In this document: piece by piece, positions 51,319-62,237 of the stretch
Numbering within the stretch: position 1 is the stretch's first letter
Layout of the letters: each line of letters starts with the position of its first letter
Source of the DNA: Marinobacter sp.
GTDB lineage: Bacteria; Pseudomonadota; Gammaproteobacteria; Pseudomonadales; Oleiphilaceae
Reading direction: 5' to 3'
Assembly (NCBI GenBank): GCA_029264995.1
Contig: JAJUKC010000005.1
Location: forward strand, 1 to 64,000
Length of the DNA: 64,000 nucleotides
The notes under the pieces: generated by a model
What the model saw: the letters and a program-made list of their open reading frames with translations, nothing else
Database searches by the model: none
Told to the model about the DNA's origin: nothing
Translations under genes and position numbers: made by a program

Positions 51319-51798
51319 TCAGGCCGACGCAACCTTGCCCGCATGGGCGTTATGCAGATTCTCGATCAGGAAATCTTCCATTTCGAAGCGCGATTCCAGC
51401 ACTTCCCCGAGCCGTGACAGCTCGTTGAACAGTTCCCTGATTTCGAACTCGGACAGCTCCCGGCCATCCAGACGATCATTAAAGTTCAATGCCACTTCCG
51501 TGGTCTGCTCGATCCGGGGATAGAGCTTTGCTGCCAGTTCGAGACCGCCGTCGTTGAACTCACGGGCCTCCTGAATCAGCTGTTCGTAGACTTCAAAGTG
51601 ACCGGCAGAAACATAGTCCACCAGCACTTCGCACAGGCGGACGAATTTTTCGCGGAGGGCGTCAGTCTGGGAAAAATCACTCTCTCCGGACAACTCGCAA
51701 TACTGAACCAGAAGCTCCTGGCGCTCTTTCAGCCAACGATCAATCAGCTCGCTGACACCACCCCAACGTTCCCTGGCATTCCGGCAATTTTCCAACAT
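51319..51798 (-). CDS. Rsd/AlgQ family anti-sigma70 regulator
   Basis: ERWGGVSELIDRWLKERQELLVQYCEL; location beside dsbB. Confidence 0.88.
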   Translation of the reverse strand: MLENCRNARERWGGVSELIDRWLKERQELLVQYCELSGESDFSQTDALREKFVRLCEVLVDYVSAGHFEVYEQLIQEAREFNDGGLELAAKLYPRIEQTTEVALNFNDRLDGRELSEFEIRELFNELSRLGEVLESRFEMEDFLIENLHNAHAGKVASA

Positions 51799-51903
51799 GA
51801 CGCCTGTCTCCCCTTGGTCAATCCGCCAGTTCTTTCGATCTAGTCTTGATAATTATTATGTGGCATTCAAGTTACCCCATGGTCATGGTCAGCCGCAACT
51901 GTT

Positions 51904-52410
51904 TCAGCTCTGCAACCAGTCCCTGGGTGAATAGCGACGCAGCATCACGAACAGCCCCAGCACAATCAACAGACTGAAAAAGACTGCCGTCCATCCGGGA
52001 ATGCTCAAACCGAGAAAACGCCAGACCACTTCGGCACAATCACCGGTGCCTTTCAGCGCGGTTTGCAGCACCTCAAACCAGGGCAGCACCTCAAGCATGT
52101 AATCCACCGAAGGACCACAGGCAGGCACCTGGTCCGCCGGCAGACTCTGCAACCAGAGCTGACGCCCTGCCACCGCCAGCCCCGCGCCCGAGGCAACAAT
52201 CAGCAGCAGCCCGTAGACCCGGTTGCCGAACCCACGGGGGCCGTGCAGAAACGCTAACAGACTGACCAGCCCCGCGCCCATGAACCCGAAACGCTGCAAC
52301 CAGCACAGGGGGCAAGGCTCCAGGCCCATCACGTGCTCCATGTAAAAGGCCACCGCCAGCAACCCGGCGCACACCAGAAATACCAACCCGAATATCCATC
52401 TGCTTGTCAA
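51904..52410 (-). CDS. dsbB: Disulfide bond formation protein DsbB
   Basis: EPCPLCWLQRFGFMGAG; four TMs. Confidence 0.93.
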   Translation of the reverse strand: MTSRWIFGLVFLVCAGLLAVAFYMEHVMGLEPCPLCWLQRFGFMGAGLVSLLAFLHGPRGFGNRVYGLLLIVASGAGLAVAGRQLWLQSLPADQVPACGPSVDYMLEVLPWFEVLQTALKGTGDCAEVVWRFLGLSIPGWTAVFFSLLIVLGLFVMLRRYSPRDWLQS

Positions 52411-52514
52411 AACGCTACCCCGGAATCATGATGTGGACTGCACAAGCTTCCATGGCCTGATATTCTCAGCCTGAGAAACCAGCGTGCCATGAAACACTGA
52501 ACCAATCCTAACCC

Positions 52515-52970
52515 ATGACTAACGCCAAGCCTATGACCATTCTCAGAAAACTGACGCCGGCCCTGTTGCTGACCCTGTGTGCACTGATAGCCCCCTTGCC
52601 TGCCATGGCCGAGGACGCTGATGAGGAAACCGAAGTGAAAGGGGTTACCGACTATATCGCCATGGAACCGGCGTTCGTCACCCATGTCGGCAAACCGGAT
52701 GCGAAAGTGGCCTATCTCAAAGCCTCTGTGACCATTCGGGCCTCCAGTGACACCACCCGGCCGGCGGTAGAGGCGCACATGCCCAGGTTACGGCACGAAC
52801 TGGTGATGCTGTTTGGTGAGCAGACGGATCTGGACCAATTGTCTTCCATGGACGGCCAGCAGGCGCTGCGGGAAGAAGCAACCAAACGGATAAACGGAGT
52901 ACTGGAGGAGCAGCAAACCGGAGAAACCATTACCGGGGTGCTGTTTACCGAGTTTGTGGTTCAGCGCTAG
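52515..52970 (+). CDS. FliL-family-like secreted/membrane protein
   Basis: KVAYLKASVTIRASSDTTRPAVEAHMPRLRHELVMLFGEQTDLDQLSSMDGQQALREEATKRINGVLEE. Confidence 0.8.
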   Translation: MTNAKPMTILRKLTPALLLTLCALIAPLPAMAEDADEETEVKGVTDYIAMEPAFVTHVGKPDAKVAYLKASVTIRASSDTTRPAVEAHMPRLRHELVMLFGEQTDLDQLSSMDGQQALREEATKRINGVLEEQQTGETITGVLFTEFVVQR

Positions 52971-53000
52971 TTTAGGCGCTCACCGGGCGGTGGCGCGGGA

Positions 53001-53216
53001 TCAGGCGATGCGTGAGAACAGATCATCATCCTGTTGCGGGCGCTGTTTCCGGGCCTGACCGGCATCATCCCAACCGGCTTCCCAGGCGGCAATAATGACC
53101 TCGCCGCGGTAAGGGCAGCGGGTTTTGTCCATGCCCATCTCTCCGGCCATGTATCCCTGCCGGTAAGCCTTGTTCAATGCTTCTACATCCCAGCCGAGCT
53201 TGATATCCGTTGCCAT
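53001..53216 (-). CDS. rmf: Ribosome modulation factor family (C-terminally extended)
   Basis: NKAYRQGYMAGEMGMDKTRCPYRGEVIIAAWEAGW; strong AAGGAGGTG SD. Confidence 0.8.
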   Translation of the reverse strand: MATDIKLGWDVEALNKAYRQGYMAGEMGMDKTRCPYRGEVIIAAWEAGWDDAGQARKQRPQQDDDLFSRIA

Positions 53217-53290
53217 GGGCCACCTCCTTACCTGATGTAATAGAAAGTAACAGCTGGTAACAGATCCGGCAAACCGGACAGCTGGTTCTG

Positions 53291-53330
53291 TGCGTCACGT
53301 CCCTTTCCGGACGTGACGCAACCGGCGTCA
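53291..53330. repeat. Overlapping inverted repeats at the gshA stop codon / upstream of rmf
   Basis: TGCGTCACGTCC-ctttcc-GGACGTGACGCA and overlapping TGACGC-aaccg-GCGTCA. Confidence 0.85.
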
Positions 53331-54884
53331 GGATTTCAGGTAGGCCTCCAGAAACTCCGGAAATGGCTGGCTGTCCGCAGCTTCCTGTTCTTCCTGTTCG
53401 GCCAGCGACTGCGCACTCATGGCACGGAAATCCGCCAACACCTCCGGTGCCAATGGCTCCGACTTCAGGGTTTGCTGATGTTCACGGGATATCGCCTGCA
53501 CCCAGTCGCGGTGGCCCAGGCCTGACTGCCCCATGGCCTCAAGCACTCGAGCCGAGGGCACGGCCCAATCATTACCTTCCAGCTTCGACCGCTGAGCCGA
53601 CAGTGCCGACCGGTAGGTATCACTATGATTCCAGCCATCCAGCAGCTCCGCCAGGGGCTGCAAGCGCTCCAGCCATTCAACGGCAGCCTCACCCACAGGC
53701 ACACGCTGGCCACCCCGGCACAGACTGAGTGAATGCAGGCGACCGCTGGCGACCACATCCTTGTAATTGTCATCAAGCCGTTCGCACTCGTCGTCTTCAA
53801 TGCGGGGCGAGTCGGTGAGCAGGCAATCCAGCAGGAACAGGTCGAGGAAATCGATCTGTTCGCGATTCACGCCCACCGGCGAGAACGGATCCAGGTCCAG
53901 ACAGCGCACCTCGATGTATTCCACGCCCCGGGCATCCAGGGCCTGGATCGGTTTTTCACCCCGCTCGGTGGTGCGCTTGGGGCGCACCGCACTGTAGTAC
54001 TCGTTTTCAATCTGAAGCACATTGGTATTGATCTGGACAAACTCACCGTTGCGCCGGGTGCCGATGGCTTCATACGGTGGCCAGTTGGTATGGATGGCAC
54101 GATCCAGTGTCCGGGTATAGGTGCTCAGCTCATTGAAGCAGATGTTCAGCGAGGCCTGGGCGTTATTGTGGTAACCCAGATCCCCCATGCGCAAAGACGT
54201 GGCGTGCTGGCCATACCAGGTGCGATCATCGAACCGGGCCAGATCGTGCCGGACACCGGCCACGAAACTGGCATCCAGCGCCGGCGAGGCGCCAAACAGC
54301 AGCATCAGTAACCAGCTGCGGCGGCGGAAATTCCGGATCAGCCAGAAGTACTGGTCTGATTTGAAATCCCTGAGGCTATCCTTGTTGCCCACCAGTTCCT
54401 GCCATTTGCGCCAGAAACTGTCCGGCAGGGAAAGATTGTAATGGGCCCCGGCAATACTCTGCATGATCCGGCCATAGCGCACCGCAAGCCCCTGGCGATA
54501 CACATGCTTGAGCCGGCCAGTGTTGGAGCTGCCGTACTCAGCAATGGGAATACTGCCATCGCCATCAATCTCACAGGGCATGCTCGCGGCCCAGAACACT
54601 TCGTTATCCAGGTTCTGCTGGACGAATCGATGTATATCCCGCAACGAGGCCAGCATGGCTTCGGTATTGTCGAATACCGGCGTGATCAACTCCAACAGCG
54701 CTTCCGAGTAGTCCGTGGTGATGCGCGGGTGAGTCAGCGCGGAGCCCAGGGCTTCCGGGTGCGGCGTCTGGGCAATGAAGCCATTGGCATCGACGCGCAG
54801 GCCTTCCTTTTCGACCCCTTTGAGGAAACCGTCCCAGTCACTGGCGGCAAACTGTTGGAACAGGGAGTGGCGGGATTGTGCCAT
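53328..54884 (-). CDS. gshA: Glutamate-cysteine ligase
   Basis: GVEKEGLRVDANGFIAQTPHPEALGSALTHPRITTDYSEALLELITP. Confidence 0.95.
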   Translation of the reverse strand: MAQSRHSLFQQFAASDWDGFLKGVEKEGLRVDANGFIAQTPHPEALGSALTHPRITTDYSEALLELITPVFDNTEAMLASLRDIHRFVQQNLDNEVFWAASMPCEIDGDGSIPIAEYGSSNTGRLKHVYRQGLAVRYGRIMQSIAGAHYNLSLPDSFWRKWQELVGNKDSLRDFKSDQYFWLIRNFRRRSWLLMLLFGASPALDASFVAGVRHDLARFDDRTWYGQHATSLRMGDLGYHNNAQASLNICFNELSTYTRTLDRAIHTNWPPYEAIGTRRNGEFVQINTNVLQIENEYYSAVRPKRTTERGEKPIQALDARGVEYIEVRCLDLDPFSPVGVNREQIDFLDLFLLDCLLTDSPRIEDDECERLDDNYKDVVASGRLHSLSLCRGGQRVPVGEAAVEWLERLQPLAELLDGWNHSDTYRSALSAQRSKLEGNDWAVPSARVLEAMGQSGLGHRDWVQAISREHQQTLKSEPLAPEVLADFRAMSAQSLAEQEEQEAADSQPFPEFLEAYLKS

Positions 54885-54949
54885 GTTGAGCTCCTGTTGC
54901 AGCTGTTACGCCCTTGTGAGGCGCAACTGCTGTGAATCAGTGGAAGGGG

Positions 54950-57274
54950 TTAACGGCCGTTCTTACGGGCAGAGGCCATAGCCTGGGCCAGAGCGCCAGC
55001 CATGGCACCTTGAGGTGCACCCTGGCCGGCCTGAGGTTTGCGCCCTGCACTGCGGCCAGAGTTCCGGTCTGCGCCCCGGGCTGGCTTGTTGTCCGCCCCC
55101 GGCTGGTCATCCATACGCATGGACAGACCAATCCGTTTACGGGGAATGTCCACTTCCATCACTTTGACCTTGACGATATCACCGGCCTTGACCACTTCCC
55201 TCGGATCTTTCACGAAAGTATGGGACAGGGCCGAGATGTGCACCAGGCCATCCTGGTGAACGCCGATGTCCACAAAGGCACCGAAGTTGGTGACGTTGGT
55301 CACCGAGCCTTCCAGTACCATACCGGGCTTGAGGTCGTTGAGGGTTTCCACCCCTTCCTCGAAATGAGCAAAGCGGAATTCCGGCCGTGGGTCCCGGCCC
55401 GGTTTTTCAAGCTCGGAGATAATGTCCTTGATGGTGGGCAAACCGAACTGCTCGGTCACGTAGTCCTGTGGATTCAGACTGCGCAGGAACGCGGAATCGC
55501 CAAGGATATCCTCCACCTTCTTGCCATTGCGCTCGGCAATCGCCTCAACCACACCGTAGGCTTCCGGATGCACCGATGACCGGTCCAGAGGGTTCTCGCC
55601 CCCGGCGATACGCAGGAAACCCGCAGCCTGTTCAAAGGTGCGATCACCCAGTCGGGACACCTTCAACAGCTGTTTGCGACTGGTGAACTTGCCGTTCTGG
55701 TTCCGGAAATCCACGATGTTCTGGGCAATGCTCGGATTCAAGCCAGACACCCGGGTAAGCAGTGGCACCGAGGCGGTGTTCAGATCCACGCCCACGCCGT
55801 TTACACAGTCCTCAACCACCGCATCCAGGCTACGGGACAGCTGCACCTGGGACACATCGTGCTGGTACTGCCCCACGCCGATAGACTTGGGTTCTATTTT
55901 TACCAGTTCGGCCAGCGGATCCTGCAAACGGCGGGCAATGGACACCGCACCACGGATGGTGACATCCAGATCCGGCAGTTCCCGGGAGGCAAATTCCGAG
56001 GCGGAATAGATTGATGCCCCGGACTCATTCACCACAATGCGGGCCAGCTTCAGTTCGGGGTAACGTTTGCAGAGGTCGCCCACCAGCTTCTCGGTTTCCC
56101 GGGAGGCGGTACCGTTGCCGATGGCCACCAGTTCAATTTTGTACTTCTGACACCAGGCTGCCATCTGAGCAATGGACTGATCCCATTTGTTCTGGGGCGC
56201 ATGGGGAAAAATGGCGCCGTGATCCACCACCTGGCCGGTGCCGTCGATTACCGCCACCTTGACCCCGGTACGCAAGCCGGGATCAAGCCCCAGCGTTGGC
56301 CGCGGACCGGCCGGAGCGAGCAGGAGCAGATCTTTCAGGTTGGCAGCAAAAACGTTGATGGCTTCGGTTTCAGCCGCTTCACGCACCTGGGCCATCAGAT
56401 CGGTTTCAATCTGCGTGGACAACTTCACGCGCCAGGTCCAGCGCACCACATCCGACAGCCACTTGTCGGCGGCCCGGCCGTTATCCCGAATGCGCCAGTG
56501 GGCGGCGATTCGCTGCTCGGCGGGATGCGGCTGGCGGCGATCGTCCTCGGCATCGCCCATCACGATCGAGTAGGCAAGAATACCTTCGTTGCGCCCCCTC
56601 AGAATGGCCAGTGCCCGGTGTGAGGGCACTTTCTTAAGGGCTTCAACGTGGTCGAAATAATCCCGGAACTTGGCGCCTTCGTTTTCCTTGCCTTCCACCA
56701 CGGTGACTTTCAGCTGACCTTCCTGCCAGACGAAATCCCGCAGGGCACCAAGCAGTTCGGCATCTTCGGCAAAACGCTCCATGAGAATGTAACGGGCACC
56801 GTCCAGGGCGGCTTTGACATCCTCAACGCCGGCTTCCGGATTGAGGTAACCGGCAGCGACGGTTTCTGGATCCTGGGTGGGATCGTCGTAGAGCGTATCA
56901 GCCAGTGGCTCCAGCCCCGCTTCCCGGGCGATCTGCGCCTTGGTGCGGCGCTTGGGCTTGTAGGGCAGGTAAAGGTCTTCCAGGCGGTTCTTGGTGTCGG
57001 CAGCTTCAATGGAGGCCCGCAGCTCGTCGGTCAGCTTGCCCTGTTCCTCAATACTGTTGAGGATGGTACCCCGGCGGTCTTCCAGTTCGCGCAGGTAGCG
57101 CAACCGCTCTTCCAGGGTCCGCAGCTGGCTATCGTCCAGGGAACCCGTTACTTCTTTTCGGTAGCGAGCAATAAAGGGAACGGTAGCGCCTTCATCAAGA
57201 AGGGTAACGGTGGCATTAACCTGCTGTTCACGTACGCCGAGCTCTTCGGCAATGCGCCGGGAAATACTGTTCAT
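54950..57274 (-). CDS. tex: Tex/YhgF RNA-binding transcription accessory protein
   Basis: [38 protein letters not shown]-terminal S1 domain. Confidence 0.95.
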   Translation of the reverse strand: MNSISRRIAEELGVREQQVNATVTLLDEGATVPFIARYRKEVTGSLDDSQLRTLEERLRYLRELEDRRGTILNSIEEQGKLTDELRASIEAADTKNRLEDLYLPYKPKRRTKAQIAREAGLEPLADTLYDDPTQDPETVAAGYLNPEAGVEDVKAALDGARYILMERFAEDAELLGALRDFVWQEGQLKVTVVEGKENEGAKFRDYFDHVEALKKVPSHRALAILRGRNEGILAYSIVMGDAEDDRRQPHPAEQRIAAHWRIRDNGRAADKWLSDVVRWTWRVKLSTQIETDLMAQVREAAETEAINVFAANLKDLLLLAPAGPRPTLGLDPGLRTGVKVAVIDGTGQVVDHGAIFPHAPQNKWDQSIAQMAAWCQKYKIELVAIGNGTASRETEKLVGDLCKRYPELKLARIVVNESGASIYSASEFASRELPDLDVTIRGAVSIARRLQDPLAELVKIEPKSIGVGQYQHDVSQVQLSRSLDAVVEDCVNGVGVDLNTASVPLLTRVSGLNPSIAQNIVDFRNQNGKFTSRKQLLKVSRLGDRTFEQAAGFLRIAGGENPLDRSSVHPEAYGVVEAIAERNGKKVEDILGDSAFLRSLNPQDYVTEQFGLPTIKDIISELEKPGRDPRPEFRFAHFEEGVETLNDLKPGMVLEGSVTNVTNFGAFVDIGVHQDGLVHISALSHTFVKDPREVVKAGDIVKVKVMEVDIPRKRIGLSMRMDDQPGADNKPARGADRNSGRSAGRKPQAGQGAPQGAMAGALAQAMASARKNGR

Positions 57275-57326
57275 GCTGCCTCGATCTGGTATCGCATTCG
57301 GAATTAATGCGCAAAGGTACAGCGGC

Positions 57327-59060
57327 TTACTTCTGCAGGCAAGCGGACTGGTTCTGGCGGTTCATGAATTGCACCAGATCGTTCCAGGGCATAGGGCGGG
57401 CGTAATAGTAGCCCTGGATTTCGTCGCAGTGTTGCTGGCGCAGGAATTCCAGCTGGCCTTCGGTTTCCACCCCTTCAGCCACCACGCTGATCTGCAGGCT
57501 GTGGGCGAGACTGATAATGGCCCGGATAATGTGCTCGGCATCGGCAGACTGGCCCAGTTCCTGGACAAAGGACTTGTCGATCTTCACCAGCGAGATCGGC
57601 AGGTGTTGAAGATTACTCAGGGAGGAGAAACCGGTGCCAAAATCGTCCAGTGCAAAACTGATACCCAGCTGGTTGAGTTCCCGCAGGCAGCGCTGGGCGT
57701 ATTCCGGATCGTGCATCATGGCACTTTCGGTCAGCTCCAGTTCCAGCAGGCTGGTATCGACGTTGGCATTGAAGATGATACGGAAGATGGTTTCGGTCAT
57801 CTTGCGATCATGGAACTGCCGGAACGACAGGTTGACCGCAAATACCAGCCCGGGGAAACCCAGCTCAGTAGACTCCTGCAAGCGCTTGCAGGCCTGTTCG
57901 ATGACCCAGTAGCCGATGGGCACAATCAGGCCACTGCGCTCGGCCACCGGGATAAACTCGTCGGGGCCCACCAGGCCGCGCTCCGGATGATTCCAGCGTA
58001 ACAGGCACTCAACCCCGCGCACCTCCTCGGTCGCCAGGTCAATCCGCGGCTGATAATACAGCTCCAGTTCCTTGCCCCTCAGGGCATTGCGAAGGTCGGC
58101 TTCGAGCCTGAGCTGATAGCCAGCGGAAATGTGCAGCTGCCGGTCGTAAAACCGGTAACTGGTCCCCGGATCGCGTTTGGCCTCGAACATCGCCCGGTTG
58201 GCCCGGCGGAGCAGCTCTTCCGGGCTGTCACCGGCCTCCGGATAGGTGGCCACGCCCAGGCTGGCACTGACCACCACATTCTGGCCATCCACCGTCACCG
58301 GCTCATCCAGTGCCGAGACCACCTTGCGGATGATCTGGGTAATATCCAGCGAGTCTTCCACCTTCTCGACGATGATGGCCAGCTCGTCACCACCAATGCG
58401 CATCAACGAATCTACCCGTCGCAGCTTTTGTCTCAGCCGCTCGGCCAGCCGCACCATTAAGTGATCGCTTTTCTGGTAACCAAAGGATTCGTTGATGTTA
58501 CGGAAATCATCGATATTCAGGTGCAACAGGGCCAGGCGATGATTCGCCCGCTCTGCCCTCAACAAGGCCTGCTGTAACCGATCGAAGAACAGATCCCGGT
58601 TGATAAACCCGGTGGCCACTTCGCGGCCGAGCTGGCCATTTGCCGATTGCGTAAGCTGGGAGCGATACCACAGGCATTTGATAGAGCGACGGAAATTCCA
58701 CGGGTCCAGGTCGCGGCGGCTCAGATAATCCGACGCACCATTTTCAACCAGATCCCTGGCTTTTTCCCCGCAGGATTCGGCACTCATGGCGAGGATGGGC
58801 TTATCCTCACTGGATACCGACAGATATTGCAGAAATGAGGCTTCCGAACCGCCATGGAACACGCAGTCCCAGACGATCACATCAAAGCTGGCATTGGAAA
58901 TCAGATCATCACAGTCCACCAGATCCGGGCACCAGGTGGCATCGCTGCAGATTTCGGGATCATCCGCGAGCATGGCGCTGAACCAGAGATAATCGGCATA
59001 TTCCGGTGTCAGCACCAGAAGGCGCAAACAATCAGGCCTGGTGTCGATGGGCAGTGTCAT
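57327..59060 (-). CDS. REC-like/GGDEF/EAL protein
   Basis: N-terminal REC-like domain; [17 protein letters not shown] domain with [30 protein letters not shown]. Confidence 0.92.
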   Translation of the reverse strand: MTLPIDTRPDCLRLLVLTPEYADYLWFSAMLADDPEICSDATWCPDLVDCDDLISNASFDVIVWDCVFHGGSEASFLQYLSVSSEDKPILAMSAESCGEKARDLVENGASDYLSRRDLDPWNFRRSIKCLWYRSQLTQSANGQLGREVATGFINRDLFFDRLQQALLRAERANHRLALLHLNIDDFRNINESFGYQKSDHLMVRLAERLRQKLRRVDSLMRIGGDELAIIVEKVEDSLDITQIIRKVVSALDEPVTVDGQNVVVSASLGVATYPEAGDSPEELLRRANRAMFEAKRDPGTSYRFYDRQLHISAGYQLRLEADLRNALRGKELELYYQPRIDLATEEVRGVECLLRWNHPERGLVGPDEFIPVAERSGLIVPIGYWVIEQACKRLQESTELGFPGLVFAVNLSFRQFHDRKMTETIFRIIFNANVDTSLLELELTESAMMHDPEYAQRCLRELNQLGISFALDDFGTGFSSLSNLQHLPISLVKIDKSFVQELGQSADAEHIIRAIISLAHSLQISVVAEGVETEGQLEFLRQQHCDEIQGYYYARPMPWNDLVQFMNRQNQSACLQK

Positions 59061-59206
59061 CTGGCGAGATCCATATGTCGGTACAGAACAGCGTAGTCCA
59101 TTACAGAAAGAATAGCTGATAGATCGGCAAGGTACAGCATGCCGGCCTGGTGTAGAATAGCCAGACGCTAAAAACCCATGCCCCGTTCCCCTTTGGCACC
59201 AACACT

Positions 59207-61225
59207 GTGAACAAGCTCAATCCCAGACAACATGAAGCGGTACGCTACGCCGACGGCCCCCTGCTGGTGCTGGCCGGTGCCGGCAGCGGCAAAACCAGCG
59301 TGATTACCCGCAAGATTGCCTATCTGATTGAGGAACTGGGCATCCCGGGGCGACACATTGCCGCCGTCACCTTTACCAACAAAGCCGCCCGGGAGATGAA
59401 AGAGCGCGTGGGCCGCATTGTCGACCGGGGCAAAACCCGGGGCCTGATCGTATCAACATTTCACAATCTTGGCCTGAACATGATCCGGGAGGAGCACACC
59501 CACCTGGGCTACCATCCCGGTTTCTCCATTTTCGACGCCGAAGATGCCAAGGCGCTGCTGCAGGATCTGATGATGCGCGAAGCCAGCGCCGAGGCCGGCG
59601 ACGAGCTGAACGATGTGCAGATGACCATCTCGTCCTGGAAGAATGCCATGCGCAGCCCCGCGGAGGCCTACAGCAAGGCGGCAGACGAGCGTGAGCAGCG
59701 CATTGCCATCGTCTACAAGCACTACAACGAATACCTGAAAGCCTACAACGCGGTGGATTTTGACGACCTGATCCTGCTGCCGGTGCAGCTGTTCCGGGAC
59801 AACCCGGAGGTGCTGGCCAAGTGGCGCCGGAAAATCCGCTACATGCTGGTGGATGAGTACCAGGACACCAACGTGTGCCAGTACGAGCTGGTGAAACAGC
59901 TGGTGGCCGAACGCGCAGCGTTTACCGTGGTGGGTGATGATGACCAGTCCATCTACGCCTGGCGCGGCGCCCGTCCGGAGAACCTGGCCCAGTTGAAGGA
60001 CGACTTCCCGAGCCTGAAAATCGTCAAGCTGGAGCAGAACTACCGCTCCACCAGCCGCATCCTGCGCTGCGCCAACACGGTGATTGCCAACAACCCCCAC
60101 GTGTTCGAGAAGGCCCTTTGGAGTGACCACACCATCGGCGAGGAAATCCGCATCATCCGCTGCCGCAACGAAGACGCGGAAACCGAGCGGGTGGCCACCG
60201 AAATCCTCGACCAGAAGTTGAAGAACGGCCTCGACTTCAGGGACTTCGCGGTCCTTTACCGGGGCAACCACCAGGCCCGGCTGCTGGAAATGAAGCTACA
60301 GGCCTACCAGATTCCCTACCGCATCTCCGGTGGTCAGTCGTTTTTCTCCAAGAACGAGATCAAGGATGCGATGTCGTACCTGCGGCTGATGATCAACCCG
60401 GACGACGATGCGGCCTTCCTGCGGGTGGTGAACGTGCCGCGCCGGGAGATTGGCCCGCGCACGCTGGAACAGCTCAGTCACTATGCCCGCTCGCGCAATG
60501 TCAGCCTGTTCAAGGCCCTGGGGGATATGGGGGCGGAAACCCACGTCACCGAGAAAGGTCTGGACCGACTGAGACGGTTCGCCCACTGGGTCGACAAAAC
60601 CTGCGAGCGCCTGTTCTCGGAAGACCCGATCCCGGTCATCAAACAGTTATTCACAGACATCGAGTACGAAGAGTGGCTGCACCAGCATTCCGGTAGCCCG
60701 AAACAGGCCGAACGCCGGATGGAGAACATCTGGTACCTGGTGGAGTCGATCCAGCGCATGCTGGACGACGGCAAGGGCACCGCCGACGAAATCGGCATTG
60801 AGGACGCCATCGCCAAGCTGGTACTGCGCGATATGATGGAGCAACGGGAAGAGGAAGACGACAGCGACAAGGTTCAGTTGCTGACTCTGCACGCTTCCAA
60901 GGGGCTGGAGTTTCCCCATGTGTTCATTATGGGCCTGGAGGAAGAGATTCTGCCGCACCGCAGCAGCATCGAGGAAGGCAACATTGAGGAAGAGCGCCGC
61001 CTGATGTACGTAGGCATTACCCGGGCCAGGGAAACTCTGGCGCTGACTTACGCCGCCTCCCGAAAACAGTACGGGGAAAAACTGGAGACCATTCCCAGCC
61101 GCTTTCTGGATGAGTTGCCGGAAGAGGATGTGAAATGGGAGGGACTGGGCGACCAGGACAAAGAAGCGAACCAGAAAAAGGGCAAGGCGACTCTCAGCGC
61201 CCTGATTGGCGATCTGGGCCTGTAG
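59207..61225 (+). CDS. rep: ATP-dependent DNA helicase Rep
   Basis: LNPRQHEAVRYADGPLLVLAGAGSGKTSVITRKIAYLI; VDEYQDTNVCQYELVKQL; DDDQSIYAWRGARPENL. Confidence 0.96.
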   Translation: MNKLNPRQHEAVRYADGPLLVLAGAGSGKTSVITRKIAYLIEELGIPGRHIAAVTFTNKAAREMKERVGRIVDRGKTRGLIVSTFHNLGLNMIREEHTHLGYHPGFSIFDAEDAKALLQDLMMREASAEAGDELNDVQMTISSWKNAMRSPAEAYSKAADEREQRIAIVYKHYNEYLKAYNAVDFDDLILLPVQLFRDNPEVLAKWRRKIRYMLVDEYQDTNVCQYELVKQLVAERAAFTVVGDDDQSIYAWRGARPENLAQLKDDFPSLKIVKLEQNYRSTSRILRCANTVIANNPHVFEKALWSDHTIGEEIRIIRCRNEDAETERVATEILDQKLKNGLDFRDFAVLYRGNHQARLLEMKLQAYQIPYRISGGQSFFSKNEIKDAMSYLRLMINPDDDAAFLRVVNVPRREIGPRTLEQLSHYARSRNVSLFKALGDMGAETHVTEKGLDRLRRFAHWVDKTCERLFSEDPIPVIKQLFTDIEYEEWLHQHSGSPKQAERRMENIWYLVESIQRMLDDGKGTADEIGIEDAIAKLVLRDMMEQREEEDDSDKVQLLTLHASKGLEFPHVFIMGLEEEILPHRSSIEEGNIEEERRLMYVGITRARETLALTYAASRKQYGEKLETIPSRFLDELPEEDVKWEGLGDQDKEANQKKGKATLSALIGDLGL

Positions 61226-61230
61226 AAACA

Positions 61231-61257
61231 ACAAACCCCGCTCGGGGCGGGGTTTGT
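61231..61257. terminator. Bidirectional terminator-like hairpin between rep and cytochrome c5 gene
   Basis: ACAAACCCCGC-tcggg-GCGGGGTTTGT. Confidence 0.8.
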
Positions 61258-61275
61258 CCGGTCGTTACAGATTGC

Positions 61276-61695
61276 TTACTTGCTCTGCTCAACCATATGC
61301 TCAACGGCAGCGGTGATTTCCTCATCCGGGCAGTTGGCACAGCCACCTTTGGCCGGCATGGCGTTGAAGCCATTGATAGCGTGATCAATCAGGGTATCGA
61401 TACCCTTCTCAATGCGCGGAGCCCAGGCAGCGGCATCGCCAATGACCGGAGCGCCGGCAGCACCTGTGGTATGACACGCCATACATACGGCATCGTAGAC
61501 TTCACTGCCAGAACGCGGGCCAGAGCTGGCTGTCTCAGCAGGTGCAGCAGCCTCGCCACACTCTTCACCCTGCAGACACACTTCACCCACCGGCTTGATG
61601 CGCTCGCGGATTTCGTCTTCAACACTTGCCACTGCGGCGCCGGCGGCCAGGCCAAAACCAAGCAGAACAACAGCCAGGACTCTCTTCATCTTCAC
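61276..61695 (-). CDS. Cytochrome c5-type c-type cytochrome
   Basis: Signal peptide; CMACHTTGAAGAPVIGD haem motif; C-terminal MPAKGGCANCPDEEI. Confidence 0.92.
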   Translation of the reverse strand: MKMKRVLAVVLLGFGLAAGAAVASVEDEIRERIKPVGEVCLQGEECGEAAAPAETASSGPRSGSEVYDAVCMACHTTGAAGAPVIGDAAAWAPRIEKGIDTLIDHAINGFNAMPAKGGCANCPDEEITAAVEHMVEQSK

Positions 61696-61886
61696 AATGC
61701 ACCTCGCATTTGAGCGTTATAATCTTTCGGTCGCCGCATTATAGCGATTGAGCCCCCGCAAAAAAACCAGAGAGCAAAATCAGAATTTGATTTCAACCAT
61801 TTTAATGACAGTTTCGTAGGTTGTAGCTCCTTTGCCATGGATTCCGGTTACCATAGCGTTCATTCACTCAAACCCAGAGTCGCCGT

Positions 61887-62228
61887 ATGAACCAACAGCA
61901 ACAGACGACCCCGGACAAGCGCCGAAAAACCTTACTGATCCTGGAGTTTTCCAGCCTGGCGGTACTGCTGATCTCGATGGCCTGGTTCAGCAACCAGTCA
62001 AGCGATGGCACCCCGCTTTCTGCCGGCTGGCTACTGATTCCGGCGTTTGCCAGCCTGGGCGTTTTTCTGAGTTTTATCGGATTGATGTATCTACGCTGGG
62101 TCGCCTCGGCGAACGACCAGCGCCGCACCCGCCATCGTGTGATCTTTGCCCTGCTGACCCTCACCCTGCTTGGGGTCTGGATTTACGGTATTGCCAACAC
62201 CTGGATAAGCCTGAGTACCGGCCAATAA
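61887..62228 (+). CDS. Hypothetical membrane protein (about 3 TMs)
   Basis: Hydrophobic segments; followed closely by pldA-like gene on same strand. Confidence 0.65.
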   Translation: MNQQQQTTPDKRRKTLLILEFSSLAVLLISMAWFSNQSSDGTPLSAGWLLIPAFASLGVFLSFIGLMYLRWVASANDQRRTRHRVIFALLTLTLLGVWIYGIANTWISLSTGQ

Positions 62229-62237
62229 GGAGAGCCC

